Shown piece after piece: positions 9,533 to 17,532 of a DNA stretch of 64,000 nucleotides. Position numbers and translations under genes: made by a program. The DNA is taken from contig CAYSLJ010000011.1 in assembly GCA_964431735.1 (NCBI GenBank), forward strand, positions 6,099 through 70,098. The letters are read 5' to 3'. Numbering within the stretch: the first letter of the stretch is position 1; every line of letters starts with the position of its first letter. The stretch comes from CALARM01 sp964431735 (GTDB lineage Bacteria; Vulcanimicrobiota; SpSt-956; JAKJGF01). The notes beneath the pieces were generated by a model. The model searched no databases. It saw only the letters and a program-made list of their open reading frames with translations, and was not told the DNA's origin.

Positions 9533-10519
9533 CTATAAGGAAACCCTGTCTTCCAGACGTTCAGGTACAAACAGCACTTCTTCATCAAAATCTATATAAA
9601 AATCTTCTTTTATCTTCTTTTTTACAATAGATATAAGTTCTTTAACCTGCTCACATGTAGCTTTTCCCCTGTTTACTATATAATTTCCATGAACAGTTGA
9701 GACACAGGCATCTCCTGAAAACATACCTTTAAGCCCTGCCAGTTCAATTAATTTCCCTGCCGGCAATTTATTATGAATAATCAGGCATTCCAGAGAATGA
9801 GAATAAAGGTTCTTTTTCATACTATCTGAAAATTCTATATTTTTAAAGATACATCCGGCAGAAGGTTCTGTGGGATGAAGGGTTTTTCTTTTATATCTGT
9901 CTTTTTCTATAAAGGATAAAAGTTCATCTCTGTTACCCTGTGCCATGTAGAGTGTAGCAGACAGGATCACACCTTTTACTTCACCTGTTTTAAAACGGGA
10001 ATATCTGTAGCGAAAATCAAAAAAATCCCTTTCTACTTCAACTGTTTTTCTTTCTTTTAAAAGAAATATCTTTGCAGAAGTCAGAACGTCTCCTATAGAT
10101 GCGCCATAGGCACCTGCATTACCGACTATTGCACCTCCCACTGTACCGGGAAGTCCTCCAAGTGCTTCAAGCCCTTTTAGAGATCTACAGGCCATGTCCT
10201 CTGCAAATCTGCTTATAATAACTCCACTTTCAACAAATACTTCTTTCCCTTCCACAGAATAATTATTACATAAATTCTTTATAACGATTCCCCGAAATCC
10301 CTTATCATGAAAGACTATATTTGTTCCTCCTCCGAGAATAAAAAAAGGTATATCAAGGTCAAGACACATAGAAACAGCTTCTTTAAGAACATCTGCAGTA
10401 CCGGCCATAACCATAATATCGGCAGGCCCACCTATTTTAAATGAACTGTGTTCTGCCAGAAGTTCATCTTTCAGTATTTTTCCGCTGAATTTATTTAGAA
10501 ATTGTTCGTATCGTTTCAT
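9533..10519 (-). CDS. murB: UDP-N-acetylenolpyruvoylglucosamine reductase MurB
   Basis: The FAD-dependent, NADPH-using enzyme reduces the enolpyruvyl group to make UDP-N-acetylmuramate for peptidoglycan. FAD-binding motifs are clear: SSFKIGGPADIMV, GGGTNIVF, GLPGTVGGAIVGNAGAYGA and YRYSRFK. The catalytic proton-donor region reads PSAGCIFKN, with Cys where many MurB proteins have Ser. Length (328 aa) is usual. No Shine-Dalgarno site is seen: the DNA just upstream of the ATG is a 13-heptamer repeat array starting 8 bases away. That array may have separated the gene from its original leader. The gene is convergent with remB. Confidence 0.95.
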   Translation of the reverse strand: MKRYEQFLNKFSGKILKDELLAEHSSFKIGGPADIMVMAGTADVLKEAVSMCLDLDIPFFILGGGTNIVFHDKGFRGIVIKNLCNNYSVEGKEVFVESGVIISRFAEDMACRSLKGLEALGGLPGTVGGAIVGNAGAYGASIGDVLTSAKIFLLKERKTVEVERDFFDFRYRYSRFKTGEVKGVILSATLYMAQGNRDELLSFIEKDRYKRKTLHPTEPSAGCIFKNIEFSDSMKKNLYSHSLECLIIHNKLPAGKLIELAGLKGMFSGDACVSTVHGNYIVNRGKATCEQVKELISIVKKKIKEDFYIDFDEEVLFVPERLEDRVSL

Positions 10520-10526
10520 AAAAATC

Positions 10527-10617
10527 GTGATGCGTGATGCTATAATCGTGACGCGTTACGCGTCACGCGTGACGGGTGGTTCGTAATGCGTGATGCGTAA
10601 TGTGTGATGTGTGACGG
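10527..10617. repeat. GTRAYGC heptamer array, 13 units, upstream of murB
   Basis: Ninety-one bases that divide exactly into 13 seven-base units, mostly GTGATGC, GTGACGC, GTAATGC, GTTACGC and GTGACGG, with one unrelated unit (TATAATC). Unit differences are mainly transitions. Confidence 0.9.
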
Positions 10618-10631
10618 GTAAAATTCCCTTT

Positions 10632-10687
10632 CACTCTTCACTCTTTACTCTCCACCCTTCACTCTTCACTCTTCACCACTCACTCCC
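10632..10687. repeat. CACTCTT heptamer array, 8 units
   Basis: Eight consecutive seven-base units (CACTCTT x4, TACTCTC, CACCCTT, CACCACT, CACTCCC). The array ends at the base immediately before the stop codon of the VCBS-repeat gene. Confidence 0.9.
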
Positions 10688-11347
10688 TTACTGATTAATA
10701 AAAACGGAAACATTATTTGACTTATAATTGGCACAGACCAGATCTACCTGATGATCATCATTAAAATCACCTGTATCCAGAGAAAGAGGCCCTTCTGCTA
10801 TATGCAGATTGCCTGCGGCCTGAAATGTACCGTCTCCCCTGCCGGTTAATATATAAATATCATTTGATTTATAATTTGCCACTGCAATATCCAGTATCAT
10901 ATCATTATTAAAATCTCCAGAAGTGAGACCTGACGGTTCTTCTCCTGCCTGATATGTTCCGCTCTGATGAAAATATCCATCGCCGCCGCCGGACAAAACT
11001 GTTACATTATTAGAGCCTTTATTGGCTACTGCCAGATCTGCATGTCCATCTTTATTGAAATCTGCTGTTATAATAGCTCCAGGTTCTTCTCCGACAGCAA
11101 AAATTTTCTGGGGCTGAAAGGTATTATCGCCGTTTCCAAGTAAAATAGAAACATTGTTATCCTTTTCATTTGTAACGGCAAGATCGGGAAATTTATCCCT
11201 GTTAAAATCACCTGTCACAATAGAGGAAGGTTTTTTCCCTGCCATAAAATTAAGGCCAATCAGAACCGGCTTACTTCCGGCTACAGAGGTAATTATGGAA
11301 CTTGCAAGACATCCTGCAATAAAAATTACTATCATTTTTAATTTCAA
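10688..11347 (-). CDS. Exported VCBS/FG-GAP repeat protein
   Basis: About 219 residues: an N-terminal hydrophobic export segment (MIVIFIAGCLASSIITSVAG) followed by four repeats. The repeats follow the pattern GDFNxDxxxDLAVxNxxSNNVxxLxGxGDGTF, with Ca-binding DxNxDxxxD loops as in FG-GAP/VCBS beta-propellers. It is short for a complete propeller. Start choice: the longest frame begins with GTG at 11356, directly on the GGGAG site. The TTG at 11347 has better spacing, and ATG at 11335 is also possible. Its role is unknown; such proteins are usually surface or periplasmic binding modules. Heptamer arrays flank both ends. Confidence 0.75.
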   Translation of the reverse strand: MKLKMIVIFIAGCLASSIITSVAGSKPVLIGLNFMAGKKPSSIVTGDFNRDKFPDLAVTNEKDNNVSILLGNGDNTFQPQKIFAVGEEPGAIITADFNKDGHADLAVANKGSNNVTVLSGGGDGYFHQSGTYQAGEEPSGLTSGDFNNDMILDIAVANYKSNDIYILTGRGDGTFQAAGNLHIAEGPLSLDTGDFNDDHQVDLVCANYKSNNVSVFINQ

Positions 11348-11390
11348 GTCAATCACTCTCCCGTAATCGTTATAAGTAATGCATAATACT

Positions 11391-11425
11391 TTTACGCGTC
11401 ACGTGTCACGCGTTACGTGTTACGT
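11391..11425. repeat. GTYACGY heptamer array, 5 units
   Basis: TTTACGC, GTCACGT, GTCACGC, GTTACGT, GTTACGT in unbroken phase, between the divergent VCBS-repeat and SCIFF genes. Confidence 0.85.
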
Positions 11426-11465
11426 ATTATTTTTCTAGTTCCCCCGTTTTTCTCCTTCAAAAGTA

Positions 11466-11494
11466 TTGACAAAAAAACTTTCTGAGAATATTAT
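11466..11494 (+). promoter_or_regulatory. Strong sigma-70-type promoter for the SCIFF operon
   Basis: Perfect TTGACA (11466-11471), 17-base spacer, TATTAT (11489-11494). The predicted start of transcription is near 11501, giving a leader of about 30 bases that contains AAAGGAGGT at 11512-11520. Confidence 0.8.
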
Positions 11495-11531
11495 ATGTAA
11501 AGTATTTTACTAAAGGAGGTTTTCTTTTATT

Positions 11532-11690
11532 ATGAAAGAAAAAGAAACTTGCAAACATATAGAAACAATAACGTTATCTGCCTATGGAAAAATGATGGAA
11601 GGCGGCTGTGGAGAATGTAAAACTTCCTGTCAGTCTGCCTGTAAAACTTCCTGCACCGTAAGCAACCAGGAATGTGAAAACCGGGGCTAA
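11532..11690 (+). CDS. SCIFF peptide precursor (six cysteines in forty-five residues)
   Basis: A 52-residue peptide. The C-terminal half contains CGECKTSCQSACKTSCTVSN and ends NQECENRG, the conserved SCIFF cysteine pattern (C26, C29, C33, C37, C41, C48). In the family, the downstream radical-SAM enzyme forms thioether bonds between cysteine sulfur and threonine residues; the final role of the product is unknown. There is one additional cysteine, C7, in the N-terminal part (MKEKETCKHIETITL). A near-ideal AAAGGAGGT site and a strong promoter precede it. The maturase GTG start lies 3 bases after the stop, so the two are translationally linked. Confidence 0.93.
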   Translation: MKEKETCKHIETITLSAYGKMMEGGCGECKTSCQSACKTSCTVSNQECENRG

Positions 11691-11693
11691 ACC

Positions 11694-13139
11694 GTGGATA
11701 TACATAAATTTAAGGTAAAAGATATAAAGCTCCTGCTTGATGTAAATTCAGGAGCTTTACATATTATTGATGACATAACATGGGATATTCTGGATATTCT
11801 GTCCGTCCATATAAGGCAATTTAAAGACAGATATGCAGGCCAATTTATTTCTGAAGATGAGAAGGATATTCTGGATAATTCCTCAGAAAATATTGTAAGT
11901 CAGCTAAAAGACAGATATTCCATAGAATCTATTATTGAAGCACAGAAGGAACTTCAACATCTAAAAGATAAAGGGCTTTTATTTACTCGTCCCGCAAAAT
12001 TTCCTCAACCTTCAGAGGAAGATGGGTTACCTGTAAAAGCCCTTTGCCTTCATATTTCCCATGACTGCAATCTTCGATGCCGCTACTGTTTTGCAAAAAC
12101 AGGAGGATTCGGAAGAAATCGTTCCCACATGCCGGCAGAAGTGGCAGCAAAATCTATGGATTTTATAGCAGAACATTCAGGAACGAGAAGAAATTTGGAA
12201 ATAGACTTTTTCGGCGGAGAACCGCTCATGAATTTTTCCGCAGTAAAGGCGGCAATAAACAGAGCCCATGAAATAGGAATAGAAAAAGAAAAAAATTTCA
12301 GATTTACTCTTACGACAAATTCTATTTTACTTACAGATGAAATAATCGACTATTTGAACAGGGAAAATATAAGTCTTATATTAAGTCTTGACGGTCCCCC
12401 GGAAATAAACGATCTTATGAGGGTTCATATTGACGGAAGGGGAACCTATCATGAGGTGTTGCCTAAAATCAAAAAAGCTATAGAAAAAAGGGCAGGGAAA
12501 AACTACTATATAAGAGGAACTTATACTAAAAAGAGTCTGAATTTTTCAGATATAGTTCTCCACCTTGCAGATCAGGGTTTTCAGAATATATCTCTTGAGC
12601 CGGTAGTATCGGTTGACAGGGATTATTCCATAGAAACATCTGATATACCTGTTCTTTATGAAGAATATGATAAACTTGCCGGAGCATATATTGAAAGAAT
12701 AAAATCAGGGAAACCGTTTAACTTTTTTCACTTCAACCTGGAAATCTTCAAAGGGCCATGCCTGCTGAGACGGCTTAAAGGGTGTGGAGCAGGTACAGAA
12801 TATCTTGCCGTAACACCTGAAGGACACCTCTATCCATGCCACCAGCTTGTTAATTATGAAGATTTTAAAATAGGCGATCTGCAGAATGGAATAAAGAGAG
12901 AAGATATAAGAAAAAATTTCCATAAAATGACGATTTTCGAGAAAGAAAACTGTCCTGAGTGCTGGGCGAGATTTTTCTGTTCAGGCGGATGTTATGCCAA
13001 TGCCTACTCTATAAATAAAGATATAAAAATACCTGATGAAACAGGCTGTGCTCTTCAGAAGAAAAGAATTGAATGTGCCATGGCGATTCAGGCTATATTA
13101 AAGAAAGAAAAGATTACATGGAGACAGGAATTTTTATAA
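11694..13139 (+). CDS. SCIFF radical-SAM maturase with SPASM domain
   Basis: The enzyme installs thioether cross-links in the SCIFF peptide encoded immediately upstream. Residues 1-110 form a peptide-recognition region (RRE-like). The radical-SAM cluster motif is CNLRCRYC with C125, C129 and C132, followed by FFGGEPLMNF. The C-terminal SPASM part has cysteines for auxiliary Fe-S clusters: GPCLLRRLKGCGAG, LYPCHQL, CPECWARFFCSGGC and GCALQ. The length (481 aa) fits characterised SCIFF maturases. The GTG start is supported by its position 3 bases after the SCIFF stop. Confidence 0.93.
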   Translation: MDIHKFKVKDIKLLLDVNSGALHIIDDITWDILDILSVHIRQFKDRYAGQFISEDEKDILDNSSENIVSQLKDRYSIESIIEAQKELQHLKDKGLLFTRPAKFPQPSEEDGLPVKALCLHISHDCNLRCRYCFAKTGGFGRNRSHMPAEVAAKSMDFIAEHSGTRRNLEIDFFGGEPLMNFSAVKAAINRAHEIGIEKEKNFRFTLTTNSILLTDEIIDYLNRENISLILSLDGPPEINDLMRVHIDGRGTYHEVLPKIKKAIEKRAGKNYYIRGTYTKKSLNFSDIVLHLADQGFQNISLEPVVSVDRDYSIETSDIPVLYEEYDKLAGAYIERIKSGKPFNFFHFNLEIFKGPCLLRRLKGCGAGTEYLAVTPEGHLYPCHQLVNYEDFKIGDLQNGIKREDIRKNFHKMTIFEKENCPECWARFFCSGGCYANAYSINKDIKIPDETGCALQKKRIECAMAIQAILKKEKITWRQEFL

Positions 13140-13230
13140 TTACCTGACCGGGATATTCAGGATTTAAGAATAGCAGGATTTTATATCTGACAGGCTTAAA
13201 AATGCCATCTTTTAATGGAAGGTGCAGAAG

Positions 13231-14469
13231 TTGAATAAAATTATAATTTCAGCTATTATCTTTTTCCTCATGACTCAGATAATAATTGCTTTCCCGGGAG
13301 AAGAACTGAACCTGAAGGCAGAAGATTATTTTACGGCAGAACAGATCAATCTGGCTCAGAATTACAGAATACCAAAGTACTGGTTCTTTGTTCTGGAAAC
13401 GTTGCTTTCTGTTATATTTCTGGTTTTATTTTTTCTGACACCTCTCAACAGAGTGGCGGCAGAATTCAGTAATAACATAGCAGGAAAGCATGTGTGGCTT
13501 GCACCATCTTTATATGCATCGTATCTGATCATTCTCTGGAATATTATTATCTTTCCCCTCCATCTTTATACAGGTTTTATATATGAACACAAATTTTCCC
13601 TGTCAAACCAGATATTTTCTGACTGGATAAAAAGATATTTACTGGCAGAATTTCTGACTGCTGCAGTATTTATTATAGGTATAACAGTGTTCTATTTATT
13701 AATAAGAACATTCCCTTCCCACTGGTGGATTTTAGCCGGCACAGGTTTTTCCACATTTGTCATATTAAGTGCCTTTGCCATGCCAGTATTAATCCTCCCT
13801 CTTTTTAACAAATTTACTCCTATGCCGGAAGGAGAATTACGACAGAAAACTATAGAACTGGTAAAAAAAGCAGGTATTAATGTCAAAGATATATATATTA
13901 TGGACGCAAGCAGTCAGACTAAAAAAGGGAATGCCTATTTTATAGGCCTGGGCAGTACTACAAGAATAATTTTATATGATACATTAAAAGACTATTCTAT
14001 TGATGAAACACTTGCCATAATAGCTCATGAAGCAGGACACTGGAAATACCATCACATCATTAAAGGTATTGGAATGTGCATCATTGCCGGTTTCTGCTTT
14101 TTATTTTTTCTTTATATGCTATTAACCAGCATGGGCCATATATTAAACATTTCTTCCCGAACAGATATAAAAGCATTGCCTCTAATAATATTATTATTCA
14201 TAATTATTAATTTATTTTCTCTGCCGGTGCAGAATATGATATCCCGCCATTTTGAGAGGCAGGCAGATATGACTGCTCTGGAACTCACAGAAAATCCTTC
14301 TGCATGTGTAAAGCTGGATCAAAGACTGGCAGCACAAAATCTTTCGGAAATAACACCGAATAAATTCCTTGCATGGGCTCTGTACAGTCATCCTCCAGTA
14401 ATGGAAAGAATCGCAATGGCAGAAGGTTATAAAAAAGTAGAGATACCAGGCGGCCATGACAGAGATTGA
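13231..14469 (+). CDS. M48-family membrane zinc protease, Ste24/CAAX protease 1-like
   Basis: An integral membrane metalloprotease with an N-terminal hydrophobic segment, several further membrane spans and the zinc motif HEAGHWKYHH (HExxH). The third ligand is probably the Glu of HFERQADMTALEL. The N-terminal region resembles the Ste24 domain (peptidase_M48_N). The TTG at 13231 is preferred because GGAAGG lies 8 bases upstream; the longer GTG frame at 13222 has no spaced site. It lies 91 bases downstream of the SCIFF maturase on the same strand. A role in processing the modified SCIFF peptide is possible but only inferred from position. Confidence 0.85.
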   Translation: MNKIIISAIIFFLMTQIIIAFPGEELNLKAEDYFTAEQINLAQNYRIPKYWFFVLETLLSVIFLVLFFLTPLNRVAAEFSNNIAGKHVWLAPSLYASYLIILWNIIIFPLHLYTGFIYEHKFSLSNQIFSDWIKRYLLAEFLTAAVFIIGITVFYLLIRTFPSHWWILAGTGFSTFVILSAFAMPVLILPLFNKFTPMPEGELRQKTIELVKKAGINVKDIYIMDASSQTKKGNAYFIGLGSTTRIILYDTLKDYSIDETLAIIAHEAGHWKYHHIIKGIGMCIIAGFCFLFFLYMLLTSMGHILNISSRTDIKALPLIILLFIIINLFSLPVQNMISRHFERQADMTALELTENPSACVKLDQRLAAQNLSEITPNKFLAWALYSHPPVMERIAMAEGYKKVEIPGGHDRD

Positions 14470-14487
14470 GTATTCTATAAAATAATT

Positions 14488-14627
14488 GTAATCGTTCAGC
14501 AGTTAGCTATCAGCTATCAGCTAAAACTTACAGAGCCTGACTGTGTAAATCAGTCTGAAAAAATATTTAACGACATTTATTATGTAATTCCTGTAAAAGC
14601 TGTCTGCTGATAGCTGAACGCTTACAA
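14488..14627. repeat. TGTAAGCGTTCAGC-ended palindromic repeat element (copy 1)
   Basis: Left end TGTAATCGTTCAGC with AGCTATC, AGCTATC, AGCTAAA heptamers; right end GCTGATAGCTGAACGCTTACA in inverted orientation; about 85 bases of unique middle. The flanks read AATAAT on both sides, a possible target duplication. Further copies lie at 39474-39579 and 63577-63838. The right end lies 5 bases from the stop codon of the neighbouring lipoprotein gene. Confidence 0.8.
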
Positions 14628-14632
14628 ATAAT

Positions 14633-15115
14633 TTAACGTAAATCAACGCTTATACTATTCAGACCAAGTTTAATTAATTTTCTATATTCGACAACTTTCC
14701 CTTTTATTTCTTCTATTTTCTTATTTTTCTCTTTCTCATCTTTTATATCAAGAATAGCCATAGAACCTTCTACCGCCTCAACAGACAGTTGAAATCCTTT
14801 TATAAAATTCTGATGTTCATCTGTATAATCTCCTGGAGGGACAATAGCTTCCAGATCTTTTTTAAATTGAAGAAGACTGTCTCTGGATTTTTCAAAAGTT
14901 TTCTTTGCTTCCTCGCAGGACATGTTCTTTTCTGATACATCTGTAGTCAGAGTAATGTAATTATCCACTTCTTCCTGCTGTTGTTTTATTACAGCTGTCA
15001 CACTGGAAACATAGTTAGTTTTTTTATATACATCAAAACTGCATCCACAGGTACATATAATAATAGCCATCATTGGCAGTAAAATTATTTTCTGAAGAAT
15101 AACACGCTTACTCAT
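14633..15115 (-). CDS. Small predicted lipoprotein, helical
   Basis: The start at 15115 follows AAAAGGAG at good spacing; the longest frame would add seven codons that overlap this site. The 160-residue product has a lysine-containing N-terminus, a hydrophobic stretch and a lipobox-like IICTCGCS, so it is probably lipidated and membrane-anchored. The rest is charged and helical, with no recognised domain. The stop codon lies next to the end of a repeat element, so its C-terminus may have been altered by insertion. Confidence 0.7.
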   Translation of the reverse strand: MSKRVILQKIILLPMMAIIICTCGCSFDVYKKTNYVSSVTAVIKQQQEEVDNYITLTTDVSEKNMSCEEAKKTFEKSRDSLLQFKKDLEAIVPPGDYTDEHQNFIKGFQLSVEAVEGSMAILDIKDEKEKNKKIEEIKGKVVEYRKLIKLGLNSISVDLR

Positions 15116-15148
15116 ATTCTCTTCTCCTTTTTTCATAACATATCATTA

Positions 15149-15238
15149 TAGTCAGTTTCATAACATAGTCAGTTTCATAACAATCCATAAATAACGACTT
15201 CGTAATGCGTGATGTGCAGGGATAAACGCATGACGAGA
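15149..15238. repeat. 17-bp tandem duplication and heptamer remnant
   Basis: TAGTCAGTTTCATAACA occurs twice in direct tandem at 15149-15182. It is followed by degenerate GTAATGC, GTGATGT and ATGACGA heptamers (15202-15238). No gene is seen in 15116-15350. Confidence 0.6.
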
Positions 15239-15350
15239 GTATATATTTTATGCTTCACTCAGTAAATCATTATTCATCTTCACTTCAGGAAATCCTTCTT
15301 AAAAATTAATAGTATCCTCTGCATAAACCTGGCAGTTTATACAAAATCAT

Positions 15351-16130
15351 CTACTTTTCTTCTTCTATTTTTACGCTGAGTAAAAGAGATTTACCTTCGG
15401 AAAAAAATTCATTTGCCTGTTTTGTGAGCTGTCTTATAAGCTCAATATGATATGGTGCAGGACTATCTATATACTTCCGAAAACCATTGCATACTTCTAT
15501 AAGTAAATTAAATCCGTCAAGCATTAATTGATTGCTTCTCGTTATAGATGTATTATCCACCTTCGGGAGAGCAGAAAAAATTTTTATCTTTTTCTGGATA
15601 TAATTATCAATTTCGTCAACATAATAAACAGGAGGCTTCAAGGTTGCTTTACCGGAGACAAGAGCTTCTGTAAGAGTAACAATCTGGTTATATACAGGAG
15701 GAAAGGGAGATTGTATTCTTTCTCTGAGAGCTTCTTCAAGAAGAGCATTCCTTTCGGAAAGCTCCTGAAAATAATCTTCTTCACTCTCCCAGTTCTCATC
15801 ATCCTCTTCTTTCTCTCTGTCAACAAATTCTTCTTCTCCGTCTATTCCCATAGAATCTGCATCCATTTTTTGCTGCAAGCCGTCCTCGGCATGCTCAAAA
15901 CCTGGCTCTTCATTTTCAGCAGCTACCTGAAAAGAATCACTGCCATCTCGTTTTGTAAGGCCTTCAAGAGGAGACTCTGTAGCTGCAAAGGATACATTTT
16001 TCTTAAGTTGAGACATGTGCCATGATGCTCCTGAGCCTGACGTTGTGCCAGACGGCTTTAATTGAGACATAATAAAAGGTACCGGCATTCCACCCTTCTG
16101 TCCTCCAGGTTTCTGTTCATTCCCGGCCAT
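15351..16130 (-). CDS. Hypothetical acidic protein
   Basis: I do not recognise the family. A GGAGGTGAG site fixes the start at 16130, giving 259 residues beginning MAGNEQKPGGQKGG. The first 90 residues are Gly/Ser/Pro-rich, low complexity and probably disordered. Residues of about 95-130 are strongly acidic, and the last 130 residues look helical. There is no signal peptide or membrane span. A repeated MSQLKxS/K motif (FIMSQLKPSG and HMSQLKKNVS) near the N-terminus is notable. Confidence 0.7.
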   Translation of the reverse strand: MAGNEQKPGGQKGGMPVPFIMSQLKPSGTTSGSGASWHMSQLKKNVSFAATESPLEGLTKRDGSDSFQVAAENEEPGFEHAEDGLQQKMDADSMGIDGEEEFVDREKEEDDENWESEEDYFQELSERNALLEEALRERIQSPFPPVYNQIVTLTEALVSGKATLKPPVYYVDEIDNYIQKKIKIFSALPKVDNTSITRSNQLMLDGFNLLIEVCNGFRKYIDSPAPYHIELIRQLTKQANEFFSEGKSLLLSVKIEEEK

Positions 16131-16211
16131 AAAGCTCACCTCCGTATAATTCAGTTTCCAGTTATCAGCTACCAATTTTTATAAATTACCGGTCACCGTT
16201 CATCACCGGTT

Positions 16212-16239
16212 ACTGCTCCCTGTTCACTGCTCACTGTTT
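16212..16239. repeat. ACTGCTC/ACTGTTC heptamer array overlapping a gene end
   Basis: ACTGCTC, CCTGTTC, ACTGCTC, ACTGTTT in phase. Read on the minus strand, the array provides the stop codon and final residue of the HAD phosphatase gene. Confidence 0.75.
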
Positions 16240-17109
16240 TCCGCTCTTCACTAAAATTATTTTCTCTAAATCTTCATCTTCATGAATAGCCTGATCGAAT
16301 AATTTGAGTCTGTAACAGAGTTTTTGAATTTTAGTAGGTTCTTTTACTTTAAGAAATATTGCAAGTGCAACTTCCCTCATAATATGTAAATCGGTAAGAT
16401 CATCCGTTATAATAGCTGTTCTCTGCGGTTCAAATACAAGCTTATTCCGATCAAACATTTCTTTTAAAATATATGTTTTCGTTCTGAATTTGACACCATT
16501 TACATCTTTATTTTCATCACATATTACCTGAGTGCAGCCGGTCATTTTACCATCATCATTGTAGGTTTCCACAGTTCCTATAGAACCGAAAAAGCCATAT
16601 TTACCGGCGATATAACTGGCTGCATCATAGGAACTCATAGTAGCAAGGATTATTCTTTTCCCTTTTTTCTGAAGATTTAATATGGAATTAAGTAAATTAT
16701 GCCTTATAATTTCCCCTTTTACACATCTATCCATCAGCTCATCATGCTCTTTAAGAGAAAAATTTCCGTCTACGAGATGATTAATTGCCATTAACATAGC
16801 CTCTCCAAGAGACAGAATGCCATTGGCAACGCGCCTCATAATAGAGTGTTCTATATAATCAGCTTTTTCTTTACCATAACACAGGATCAAAGCTTCTTTC
16901 CCTATATTGGTTGTAAGAAGAGTCCTGTCCATATCAAGTATAATATTATCTATTTCTGCAGGAGGTCTTTTAAGGTTTCTCCTCATTAAAAATATCAATG
17001 ACGAGGAAACTATATAATAAATCATTTTATTCCTCGGTATACGATTTTTACCTTCATAAAGAATTCTTAAAATCCTGGAGAAAGAGTTACTCTTTATTTC
17101 TTTTACCAA
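16231..17109 (-). CDS. HAD-superfamily phosphatase, PSP/SerB-like
   Basis: A 292-residue protein whose core begins with IILDMDRTLLTTN, the DxDxT nucleophile motif of HAD phosphatases. Motif II (serine/threonine) is in ILATMSSYDA and the motif IV acids are in AIITDDLTDLHIM. It fits the HAD-IB phosphoserine-phosphatase-like class; the substrate is unknown. An N-terminal hydrophobic patch (IYYIVSSSLIFLM) might attach it to the membrane. The start is TTG with AAAGGA 10 bases upstream. The TGA stop lies inside a heptamer array, so the last residues (SGKQ) may be repeat-derived. The small helical protein encoded just upstream is probably co-transcribed. Confidence 0.8.
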   Translation of the reverse strand: MVKEIKSNSFSRILRILYEGKNRIPRNKMIYYIVSSSLIFLMRRNLKRPPAEIDNIILDMDRTLLTTNIGKEALILCYGKEKADYIEHSIMRRVANGILSLGEAMLMAINHLVDGNFSLKEHDELMDRCVKGEIIRHNLLNSILNLQKKGKRIILATMSSYDAASYIAGKYGFFGSIGTVETYNDDGKMTGCTQVICDENKDVNGVKFRTKTYILKEMFDRNKLVFEPQRTAIITDDLTDLHIMREVALAIFLKVKEPTKIQKLCYRLKLFDQAIHEDEDLEKIILVKSGKQ

Positions 17110-17124
17110 TCCCCCACAATCCTT

Positions 17125-17304
17125 TCACCTTTTATATCTCTCGATAAATTCCCTTACAGTTTCCATTTTTTCCGGCCTTTCTAAAGGTTCTTCCAGTGTT
17201 TTTTCCAATTTTTCTTTTAACTCTTTATACTTAATAATTTCTTCACTTTTCTCCATATCTATTTTCTTTCCTGTTTTCTTTATCTTCTCCCTTAATTCAT
17301 CCAC
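17125..17304 (-). CDS. Small charged helical protein (59 aa)
   Basis: A frame of 60 codons starting with GTG (MDELREKIKKTGKKIDMEK) and ending EFIERYKR. It is rich in Lys and Glu with a coiled-coil-like pattern. An AAGGTG site lies about 9 bases upstream. The stop is 15 bases before the HAD phosphatase start, so the two would form an operon. The family is unknown; the gene is supported only by spacing, composition and ribosome site. Confidence 0.45.
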   Translation of the reverse strand: MDELREKIKKTGKKIDMEKSEEIIKYKELKEKLEKTLEEPLERPEKMETVREFIERYKR

Positions 17305-17532
17305 TGAAATTCACCTTCTATCTATTCGGTAAAAATATTTTATCTTCTCAATCAAATTTTATATGTTATAATAAAATCCGGAAACAACTTCACTCATCAG
17401 TTTATTGCTGACTGCTGAAGGCTATATTATTTTACCAGATAAGAAGTTTTCTGTCTATCTTTTTTCATAGAAGGATTTATAACGGTAAAGGAGAAATTCC
17501 ATTTTAAGTAATCTTTGGTGGAGGTGATTTTT

